Source of the DNA: Eleginops maclovinus
Taxonomy: Eukaryota > Chordata > Actinopteri > Perciformes > Eleginopidae
Reading direction: 5' to 3'
DNA: 64,000 nucleotides
NCBI RefSeq assembly: GCF_036324505.1
Contig: NC_086364.1
Location: 14,059,148-14,123,147 of the forward strand
A program made the translations under genes and the position numbers. Numbering within the stretch: the stretch's first letter is position 1; each line of letters opens with the position of its first letter. Below are positions 33,590 through 44,200 of the stretch, in pieces. The notes beneath the pieces are model-generated. The model was not told the DNA's origin. It made no database searches and saw only the letters and a program-made list of their open reading frames with translations.

Positions 33590-35958
33590 ATGCGCATTGA
33601 AAAAATAAACTTGACATGGACTCTGATTCCACTGTTTCTGGCAGGTAGGTACAACATTTACATCTCATTTCATGTTTTATTAAAATGATAAGAATCTTTC
33701 AGGATATGAATCAATCAATCTTTTTCAGGTGTTTTCTGCAATACATGTAAAGTGATATATCAGCAGCAGCGTATCTGTTCAGTGAAAGGCTCTTCCGTTA
33801 TCATCCCTTGCTCCTTTTACTATCCTGAACACCTGAGAGTGAAGGGATTCTGGTGGGGTCATGTCAAGACTAATCATTCCAAAGGAACTTTCATATATGG
33901 CAGGAACTTTAAAACAGTCCCCATGAGGTTCAATTATATTGGTGACAATCGACACAATTGTTCTTTGAAAATACACCCAGTGAAGGAAAATGATGCAGGA
34001 CAATATATCTTCATGTTTACAACTGACTCCAAAAGCTTCAAATCGACTGGTACACTTGGTTCAACATTAAAGGTTGTTGGTAAGTTGCTTTTCCATTACA
34101 TTACTATAGCTGTGAATAATCTCTTCAGTCTGTCAGGTTTGAAACTGAAGCCATACTTAACTCTTCTAGATTTGAACGTCTCGGTGACAAATCCTGATGG
34201 AAACAGAACAATGCAGGGCGACTCTTTGAATCTCACCTGCAAGAACAGCTGTGACGGCGGTAACCTTTCATCTGCCTTCACTTGGTTGAAGAACGGAGAA
34301 AACATAAATGATGGATCTATTCTTTATCTAAGCAACGTGACTTCCAAAAACTCTGGAAAATACACTTGTTCTCTAAAAACACACGCAGGAGCCACTTCAG
34401 AAGCCATACATATTGATGTCGAATGTAATTATTGGACATAAGTTCAACACCGATGGAGGTAGAGGCCGGGACAAACGTAAGCCTGATCTGCAGCAGCCAT
34501 GCAAACCCCCCAGTGGAGAATTATACCTGGTTTAGAGTAGATGCCAACTTTAGTATTGATGTTAGAAACAAGCCTGTATTTTTTCCTGATGATGGTGGCC
34601 AGTATGTATGCCGTGCCACCAACAAACACGGCAGCCAAAACTCCTCTGTTGTGATTTTAAAGCTAAAAGGTGAGTAGGTTAACATTGTTAATATTACCAG
34701 TTGTGAGACCAGAAAGAAAATAGCAATTGCAATATTAGACATGTGTTGTAAAAGAATATGTATGAATGTATAGATTTCAATCAAAAATAGTATAAAGAAA
34801 AGACCCCAGAAGAACCTCAAATTAAACATTTTTTTTAAGATTGATTAAAAATGATGCCCCTAAAATACATAGCCCACTGCCTTGTTTCACAGCATATTGG
34901 ACAACCCTCCCCAGAGATGTAATTATCATTACTGCTATTGCTGTACTTCTAATTGTGATTGCTCTTATCGCCATCAGCAGGTAAGCTTTTATTCATTTTT
35001 TTCAGATAGATGAAGCCATTAATGTAACAAATCTAATTTCTGAAACGTAGATAAGGAAAAGAGCACACTCACTAAGAAGGGAGGCCTGTGAGTGAAGTCT
35101 TAGACTTTGTTTGTTGTCACCGAGCAGCGATAAAGTACATGTGTAGAAACATGCAAATACAAACGCTCATACTTAATGAATCAAGTAATGAGTCCCATCC
35201 ATTGACCTCAGATTAACTCAAATCCCATTAGCAAGTGCCATTGTTGATTGAAAGCATCTCCTGGTTTACAATAAACATGGCCTTATGTGGTAAAAACTAC
35301 GACAGACCACAAATGAGGTCCTTGGAATGAGTTATTCTTTGCTCAGGGGTCTGCCGATGTACATCACAGCATTGATTAGGCCATTGTCATGATTCTGTTC
35401 ATGTGTTACAGATTCCACAAAGCAAGAACCTGCACACCAACGTCAGACTGTGAGGAGAAAATACAGGTGATTTTTTTTGTTATTCAAGATTGCATTATAG
35501 TCTACAATATATTACAATTATGGCAATCTGTTGCAGTTCAGTTTGCAACAGAGTTCAGCAAAAGAAAGGCACTCCAATCCCTATCTTAAGTGTCTGCTGT
35601 ATGACAGATACCATGATGGGGAAATGCACAACATTGGTTTTGTTGTGGGTAAAACTGAAGCTCATGTTAAAACCATAAAGGCAGAATTTGACTTCATTGT
35701 TCCACAAAAATGTATGTTTTTTTATATTTTAGGATTGTATGCAGAACACAGACTATGTCAACTGGCTCAGCTGTGACAGTTACCAAACACAAGAGGGACA
35801 TCAGAGTGAGGGAGGAGCAGAAATCATCTATACGACGGTATACTTCCATCACAGAAACAGGTTTGTATTTTACAATAAATCTTATCAATGTTTTCAGTAT
35901 TGTTGATTGATCATGTATCACCTGCAGGGAGCAGCAGATGGACTTCCATACTAAATAA
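33590..35958 (+). CDS. CD22/Siglec-like Ig receptor with ITIM, frame broken
   Basis: Exons: 33590-33644 (signal peptide), 33729-34079 (V-type Ig), 34170-about 34669 (two C2-type Ig domains, no intron between), 34893-34980 (membrane span), 35412-35466, 35733-35860 and 35928-35958 (cytoplasmic tail). The V domain has the Siglec pattern with B- and E-strand cysteines (IIPCSF, NCSLKI). The C2 domains have LTCKNSC/YTCSL and LICSS/YVCRAT. The tail holds YVNW (Grb2-type) and IIYTTV, which fits an ITIM. Known fish relatives are predicted as B-cell receptor CD22-like inhibitory receptors. Two oddities: the frame is lost between Ig domains 2 and 3 (34424-34447), and the F-strand position of the sialic-acid-binding Arg is Met (YIFMF). 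The gene may be a pseudogene, polymorphic, or carry a sequence error. The alternative acceptor at 34136 would leave a 57-bp intron, so 34170 is preferred. Confidence 0.68.
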
Positions 35959-36186
35959 GATTTATGAACATCACAGTGTCCAGGTAAAGCTTCTGAAAGA
36001 TTTACTCATTATTACATATTTTCTATTATATAAAACAGCTTGTGTGTGAAACATTTTTCTTTTCTTTGTTTAAGGAACCAACTGTTGATCCCTTCACATA
36101 TCAAGCCTCCATACTTTGGTTTTCGAAATGTGAAGATACAATGTGTTGAGGGTAATTGGTTTATGAGTTTGTTTGGAAATATGTGA

Positions 36187-36192
36187 AATAAA
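36187..36192 (+). promoter_or_regulatory. poly(A) signal of the CD22-like gene
   Basis: AATAAA about 230 bases past the last stop codon. Confidence 0.5.
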
Positions 36193-36844
36193 TATGTATC
36201 TACCACAAAAAAGGCTTTCCAACTTTTTTCAAATGCAGTTGTTCTTCAAATAAAATTTTATGTGTAAAATGTATGTTGTTTAACAGCTGGTGTTGTGTAT
36301 TAATCAATACATTATATACAAATGTACAGGTTCAACTACAGATCACATATTGCTATATTAGTGTGCATTTAAACACAAAATTACCAAAAGTAAACTTGGA
36401 TAGGGAATAAAAAGAGCTCTTAAATAATTACTTAAGCATGTTTACTCGCTTGGTAAGCTCTTTGTGAAAAACAAAACAAAAACCATAATACCACAGTGCT
36501 GTGCTGTGTCGACCAAATTACGAAATCATTACTGCATGACATTTCCTCTAAGCAGGGCCTGGTTTCATATGTTGACGGGCATTCGTATTACAATTGAAGC
36601 CATGCCAGGCAGTCTGTGGTGTAAGTGACCCAATTTTAGGGGCTTTTACAAGACAATCCAAAACTTTACATTAAAAAAAAGGAAGCTTTGCTTCACAGAA
36701 GAATAAGAGTAAGAGAAAAGACACACCAAGTCTGCAAACAGTTGTAGCCAGTAGACATTTTAAGATCAGAAAGAAGCTTAAGGGTTACTTGACTGAACTT
36801 GAGTCTCTGGTAAGGTATACAGAAATGATATCAACTATTATATA

Positions 36845-36884
36845 TACAGTACAGTATACACTACAGTGTGTATACTGTACTGTA
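36845..36884. repeat. perfect inverted repeat (17-bp arms, 6-nt loop)
   Basis: TACAGTACAGTATACAC at 36845-36861 is followed by TACAGT and then its exact reverse complement at 36868-36884. Confidence 0.9.
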
Positions 36885-37026
36885 TGTCACACAGATTATA
36901 CTGCTACACTGAGGATGTCTGCAACCATGTTAAAGTTACTAGAAGAAAGTTTAACCAACATGAACTTGAATTAAGGAAAGGAAATGGTCTATGTGAGATA
37001 ATTATTTGAACCGTTAACGATATCTC

Positions 37027-37054
37027 AAATAATAATAACAATAACAACAACAAC

Positions 37055-37092
<38 letters not shown>
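37027..37092. repeat. (AAT)n microsatellite
   Basis: AAT and AAC triplets for about 65 bases. A poly-leucine open frame on the - strand here is an artefact. Confidence 0.95.
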
Positions 37093-37094
<2 letters not shown>

Positions 37095-40000
37095 TAATAT
37101 ATTGCAATGGAGGCCTATGTTCTCATTAACTGTATGTCCTGCAGGAGGGAGCATATGCCTTTCACACCAACTGGAAAAAAAATGTGTAAAAGTATCACAA
37201 AAATTCTGATTCAGATTTTAACATGATGTTTGGTTTTCTGCTGGCACCTGAAATGAATGTCAAATAATCAAACATATTTCAAGGTTTCATCAAAGAGAAA
37301 AAGACAGTTCAACTACCTGCCATTCAATCTATCATCGTGTTTCGGCTAAGGTGCCAACAAAAATGATTTAGACATAAGTCTTGTGAACTTTATCTGACAC
37401 AATAAACACCCTCCTGACAGTTCTTTAATAGTGTGCTATTGGGCTGATTTTAGTTTGAATTGACGAGTGCATGCAGTAATTTCAGTACATTTTTGTTGCA
37501 CGGTGAAGACAGGTTTCAACATCTTTGGATCTGACAGCCTGATGTCATACACTCCTGACCTGGGAGTGCAGTCTGAGTTACCATGGTAATACGCTCGCAC
37601 AAAATGAACCTGGAACATTTGAGATAGGTGTTTCAGCAAGATAAGTTAGGTGACTCATTTTTTTTAGACATCATCGTCCACGTTTTAAATCCTTTGGTGA
37701 AGGGGAGAGGTCTAGCTGCAGAAAAAAAACGTCATACATATATCTGCACTCCTTAATGCATTGTCACCCAGACTGTCAGACTATCCTGCCCTCTGCTGAC
37801 AGTTTTAGAGTATAGCATCCTCCTTTTTTTACAAATGGAATTAATTTACTTTCATATACACATCTGTGTAGCAACCCTGACCACCTACACTGACACACCC
37901 CCATACAAACTAAAGTGGGAACTATTTAGCGAAAGGTTAAGTTAATGTAGAAAATGGATACATGTACATAAAAAATACATTAAAGTTGTGAAAATTGCAG
38001 TTATCATCATATCTGTCATTTTTACACTTTGTAAAGTCATCCAGCAGGCCGGATTGGTCCCTCTGGCAGGCCGTATGTTGGATACTTTTATAAAGCATGC
38101 AACACACAACTTCCCTTAGCTACTGGAGAACTTGGTGACATGTGAGAGCTGAAGAGAGGCAAAGCACATAACCGGATAAAATGTCATACCAGATGCATCA
38201 CATGATCTTAATGTAACACTGCACAGCTGCATGTTATCCATCTAATGAGAAATGACTGGGACATGTCAGTATGGATCTTTAATCTAAAGCAACAATGCCC
38301 ACATTGTATATTTTTGTGTGTTTATGTTTTTCTTATTAGCTTACTGACAGCAAGAGCATAATGCTAGAGCTACAAACACAGGTAAAATAAACCAAGATCC
38401 AGACTTAAATTGACAATGTAACAACACTGACGTTGCCAGGCTGAGGTGTGCATAAACTGTGCTTGTGCCAGGTCCATGTGCTGCTACTTTGAGTACATTT
38501 TATACTGTGGAATACACTTAATACACACACTTTAACACATCATGGAGGAATTTCTATAAGCCTGCAACCTGAGTTATGTATGGGTTATCATCACTGTTAT
38601 GCTCAAAGTCAAAGTGAAAGCAAAAGACAGCCACATGCAGTCTTTCTATATGAGCCTTAATGCTTTTTGACCATAGTGAATGCACTGAACAGAGTTTAAG
38701 ATATGAATGCATGCATGGTTGGGTAAGAATGTCCTTGGAACAATCTTAGTTTAGGAGAAATGTAGGCAAGACTTAAAATGTATCACTATAAATGCAACAA
38801 AACATATGCATTGATGGAATTCAACAAAATGTCACCCTTCATGAAAGGTGTTCTAAGGAGAGAGCGTAAAGGCTTGATAATATATGAACCATACTGTCTT
38901 AAGACATCTTTTTATGTTCTTAAGAAAATCCCACAAACAAATGTGTAACTAAATCACTTGATGGACCATGACTTCATATCAGCCAACCATGCTTTCCATT
39001 GTCCATTCATAATAGGAAAGCATGATTACCCCTTGGATTGTGCCATGACATATACTTAGTCTGTTCTTGTGTTAAAAAGTAGAAGACTTTATCACTTGTT
39101 TATGTATCAACACTATAATTATGGAATTGTCAGGTCGTGTTAACACCCCTTTGTAACAGTCCTAAAAAGAAACCTTCCACACCTGTGCATGCACATTTGC
39201 CCTGGCCTCGTTACCAGAATAAAATACTGATATGAATAATTGAGAAATATATGAATTGACGCCCATTTTCAACAAAACGAAACTTTAGAGCACATGCGGA
39301 AATGAAACGATAGTAGGTCTGTGACTGTCGGTGCATCGCTAGGTCTACAGCAGAAATGACTCCTGAGCGTTTCCTTTTTAAAACAGAAGAAAGGTCGCGA
39401 CTCATCTAGCTCAGGTAGGACTGCTAACATGGCTGTTAATGCTTTGTAGAAAACTGGATGTCAAAACGTCATACCTCACCTTGTGACACATAAGAAATAC
39501 ACTTATTCGGTTAGCTGGAGCAGCTATCAGACCTCGCTGTCACGGGACATTTCTAGTGAAGGATGTGATGTCATTTAGATTAAACTGTTTTTCACCTGCA
39601 CATGATGTTGCTTTACTGTTAAACAGGTCAGAGAAAGCCCGCAGACCCGTCTAATAACTGTCACGCAGCTAATTAAACAGGCTGTCAAATAACAAGTCGA
39701 TAAGCTAGTTAGCTAACTTGCTGCCAAAATGTAGCAAAGCCACTTCATTATTGTGACACATAACTGCTGCCGCAGTTAATACACGTGTCGTGATTATACA
39801 GTGATAATGGTAGCTTTGCTGCTGTGTGTTTGTGAAGTTAGCATTATCGGTTTTCGAGGCTGGCTTCGAAACAGGAAGGATTTTTACGAAGCAAATAATG
39901 TGATTGGTTAAGCTTTGGAGCCAAAGATCTTTTGATTACCAAGAGGTATCACTATGTGTTTGGAAATCATTGTTCCATCTTCTAGTTTGTAAATATGATT

Positions 40001-41027
40001 ACTCTCCCCATGCAGATAGTATATATGTTTGAATAATTATGTTGTTTTACAAGTGTTCCCAAGTCAAGACAGTTTGGAGTACAAAGTAAAATGTATTTTG
40101 TTTTAATACCTAGTGTCAACTGCGAACCTTACCTCCATGTCATTTTCGCATTGGACATATATTTCATGCATGTCCATATTACATCATTTATCATTTGCTG
40201 AATTCAGTCATTTTATTTTCATTAGATAAATGATCCCGTATTTTCACAGTGAGAGAGAAAGCTGAGACTCACAAGATTTAAATATATTCTAATATGTAAA
40301 GTAGGAGGAGAATAAGGACATGAGTCTGCCCCTTATTTCAAAGGCCCTGATTTCCTAGCATGTCACTACATTTTAAGAACATGTTGTGCTAAATCCTGAC
40401 CCGAATGAAACATATTTGTTGATGTTCTAGCAAAGTGCAAAATTGGGTAGGTATGACCAAAGGCCGATGTTGAAGTAGTACTTTTTACAGTGTTTCGTTT
40501 TTTCAACAGTAGCTGATAACTTAGGTGTGTCTACTATAGCTACAGACAACTAGCAAAGATAAGAAGGCAGACTGTCTTATAAATGCACTGGCCAGTTTAT
40601 CTACTGTAATGGCCTTTGCATCCTCAGCAAAAGTGCAGCAGTATGTGATAAGTATTTTATGGAAAGGGACGTTTATTTTTCTTCTACTAAAGAGTATTTT
40701 CCAATTGTTTTGATAGTTGTTTTTCTTCAAAAGCACCAGGGTATGTTTTAGTGCGCAGTGAGACCTCGTTATTTCCCTTTTCTTTGTCTGCTGTGTGTTT
40801 ATTATTGGATGTTAGTTAGCGGGACTAAAGCTGGGCGTGCCCATAGGTGCCATGCAATGGTTCGCTGCCACACTGGCATAGGGGTTATTTACCTTTCAGC
40901 CCTATACGAAATGCATATAGGTCAGTATGTTTGGCAAGACTGCTCATAGTCCGTGCCTATGAATTGAAAAACTCTTGGTTGTTTGGCCAAATGCGCGCTG
41001 TTTCATGAGGCCTCAAGGGTCAGAAAT

Positions 41028-41037
41028 GAAAGTGAAA
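41028..41037 (+). promoter_or_regulatory. rnf213: ISRE / IRF-like element upstream of rnf213
   Basis: GAAAGTGAAA matches the IRF core GAAANNGAAA and lies inside GAAATGAAAGTGAAAGC (41023-41039), about 70 bases before the rnf213 ATG. A TATA-like CATAAAAG follows at about 41053. RNF213 is interferon-inducible in mammals, which makes a compact inducible promoter here plausible. If the true first exon is the candidate ending at 39414, the site is intronic instead. Confidence 0.45.
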
Positions 41038-41104
41038 GCAATCTGCAAGTACCATAAAAGCAGTTAAACAATCTTTCTTTTGCAGAGAACACTGACTTCC
41101 CAAG

Positions 41105-41201
41105 ATGTATTGCCCAGATTGTGGCCATACGATTTCGAAGAAAGCAAAGTTTTGCAGTGAGTGTGGCCTGAAGCTATCTGTTCAACCTGCAAACACACAG
41201 G
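41105..41201 (+). other. rnf213: rnf213 first coding exon: N-terminal zinc ribbon
   Basis: Reads MYCPDCGHTISKKAKFCSEC and continues to PANTQG. Cysteines 3, 6, 17 and 20 form a short zinc ribbon like the N-terminus of human RNF213. It fixes the start codon at 41105. The acceptor CAG at 41083-41085 suggests that the 5' UTR may be split. Confidence 0.85.
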
Positions 41202-44200
41202 GTAAGTAAGTCATGTGGTGTAACATTATACATTTCCATAGAGAAATTTATTCATGAGGTCCACACAATATATCATTACATGGTTGTATTGTTTTGTTTG
41301 TTTATACAACATTCATCATTTGATTTAAAGAACCTGAGGTATATCTTGTAGACTGTACATTAATATTGTTAATCAGTGTGCCATAGGACTCTCTGACTGA
41401 CTGTATGTTTTTTCTTTTAGCTGGTAATCGCAATGCCATAATATTGCCACAATCTATGTTTTGAACATAAAAACATAGCTACATTTAACTCTATCCCTAA
41501 ACGATAAGTACAACAACTTGTTTGTAAAAAAAGGGAGAATTTTGAAAGCTAATTAAGAAGTGGGTTCAACTTTTCAAAACCTTAATTTTTGCATATTGTC
41601 ATGACATACACCCATTTCAGAATCAGAATCAGACATCATTTATATGGCACTCATGAAGTTCAAACAGGTAGTGCTGGAGTGTTAGTGTTTTTCTCTTCAT
41701 TCGAGATGGCAGCGTCTCTTCATTATCTGTTCATACATTTTAACACAGCTGGACAGATTGAGAATAAATAAACAGCATTGGAGTTTTTTAAAAAACTTTT
41801 AATTAAAGGTTATAGGCAAAAAATGAATGCAATTTGGCTGGAATTCAAATCAGACTTTGACAATGCACTGCCATTTATAACCCTCTGAGCAGACAGTGCT
41901 TTGTAGTTATAATTCTTTCTAATAGTCACACTGGTTTATACACATGTTTGGAAGTAGTCTGACTTGTAACTCCATATCTTTATTCCAGATAGAAGTGATC
42001 AGCCCAAATCCTTGGTAGCAGACTCAGAAGGTACAGCAGTGAAATCAGTTTCACAAAATATTGACCCACCTGTGGACAACAAAGAGTCCAATAGATTCCC
42101 TAAACGACAAAATGATGAGACCATCAATAACCCAAAGAAAAAGGTTAGTGTAACTGTCACTGTGTGTCCTCCCTTTTCATTTGTTCTCTCTTCATATGAG
42201 TGTGGTTTCTTTTGGTCCACAGTGACTTTATGAGTCACAATCACATGTTAATGTAACGTCTAACCTACCCTTTTGCAATTTAAAGTCTGCAAATGGTTAT
42301 CTACTTGTCTTTATGCTAGAGTTTAGTCAGGACGTATTCCTACTTGTTTGTTATTTGCTAAAGATGGAGAGTTATATCAAGGTCTGTTCTACCATTGTGC
42401 TAACTGTGATGTTATTGCATGTTATTATGTTGTACATAATTTAGAAAAATGATAAGAAATAGTTTAGAGTTTTAGAAATCCAGAATGTTTCTTGTCCATT
42501 AAAACAAAAACAAAAAAATGTTCTACTTGATGTGGCGTAGTTTTACATAAGCAGTAAAGGATGGATTTGTAAAACTGGTTTTCCACTGTCTGCTGTTAAT
42601 AGAAAAAAAAGAGGAAGAGGAACAAAAAGAAGAAGGAAGGCCAAGACATGTCTCATGTCTCACTGGGAGACAACCAAGGAAAGAAGAATCAGGGCGGGCG
42701 AGACTCTTCTGACAATGAAAGCTCAGATACTGCATTGGATGAAACACCAGACTCACTCCAAGATGGGCCCTCCTCACTAGAGAGCCAGCCCAGTTCAGTA
42801 GCAGCTAACAATCCTGCGGCCCTGTCTGAAGACAAACAAGTGGTTCAGAGTGAAAAAGAGGCTTTTGCATTAGAGGCAAGAACTCCGATTAATTCTGGGG
42901 ACGCTCCAGGTGTCACTGTTGAGGGAGAGAGCAATGCACTAAAATCAGCTCAGAATCAGAATCTCAACTCAACACCAGCTGACAATCCGACTCCCGTCTC
43001 AAAAGACACCAAGAGTGAAGCTTCTCAGGCAGGTTCAGGCAAGGCAACAGACCTAAAAGATCAAAAGACTGAAATGGAAAGCTCAAGGAAAAAGAAAGAC
43101 TTAGATGTCAATAAACCACAAGCAATGGACCAGAATGCCAACATAGAGAAAAATGACAATCCGACAGGACTAACCAAACAGAAGGGAAAGAGTCAGCAGG
43201 AGCAGAAACAGAATCAGATGGTGTTTGACCCTAAAACACCTTCAAAGGTAATGCAGAATAAAATTTTAAAAAGGAAATGTTATTGAAAAACTGAGTTTTT
43301 TGGGGGATGAACGTATATAAATTGTTTGTATTGGGTTCAAGGTGCATATTGAGCATGCGTGTTTAATAATACTTTTTTCCAGGCTGACCCCACAGGCTCC
43401 AGTATGGACAGGGGAGAAACCATGGGTGTTCCGCAGTCTGGCAGCGAACAGGACTCAATGGCAAAACCATCCTCCAACAAGAGAAGTAAACACGACAGTC
43501 AGGAGCCCAGCACCCATGCTGAACCTCCCCCCGAAAGGTGAAGAAGCTCTCTCATACGATGACACACACTTGCATTGAATCAGTTTTATGAGTTGCATAA
43601 ACTCTCTTTTATTTGTTAAAATGAAAAGCTCAAAGAAGAAGAAAGACTCGGCTGCCAATAAATCACCTGCAATGGACCAGAATGCCAACATAGAGAACAA
43701 TGAGAAGCCGACAGGACAAAGCAAACAGAAGGGAAAGAGTCAGGAGGAGCAGAAACAGAATCAGATGGTGTTTGGCTCTCAAACACCTTCAAAGGTAATG
43801 CAGAATAAAATGTTAAAAAGGAAATGTTATCGAGAAGCAGAAGTTTTTTTGTAGAGAATTAATATAATTTAAAAAAATGTTTTCAAGGTGTATATTTAAC
43901 ATGCATGTTTAATAATGCTTTTTCCAGGCTGACCCCACAGGTTCCAGTGTAGACGCGGAGGTAACCAAGGGGGTTCCAAAACCAACCTCCAACAAGGGAA
44001 GTAAACACGACAGTCAGGAGCCCAGCACCCATGCTGAACCTCCCCCCGAAAGGTAAAGAAGCTCTCTCATACGATGACACACACTTGCATTGAATCAGTT
44101 TTATGAGTTGCATAAACTCTCTTTTATTTGTTAAAATGAAAAGCTCAAAGAAGAAGAAAGACTCGGCTGCCAATAAATCACCTGCAATGGACCAGAATGC

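Larger units (their letters stand above)
36193..41022. other. intergenic region before rnf213
   Basis: About 4.8 kb without a recognisable coding gene. It contains a perfect hairpin (36845-36884), an AAT microsatellite (37027-37092) and an ISRE-like word near 38611. A possible non-coding first exon of rnf213 ends at 39414, where CTCAG is followed by GTAGGA, after a stretch with several CpGs; this is weak. Confidence 0.5.

Noticed and set aside
34137..34169. Earlier acceptor for the second Ig domain of the CD22-like gene
   Set aside because: In frame, but it would leave an intron of only 57 bp; the acceptor before 34170 gives a 90-bp intron.
34425..34442. 18-bp intron between Ig domains 2 and 3 of the CD22-like gene
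   Set aside because: Far below the minimum size for spliceosomal introns, and it would not restore the frame.
36904..37107. Poly-leucine membrane-like frame, - strand
   Set aside because: Translation of the AAT microsatellite.
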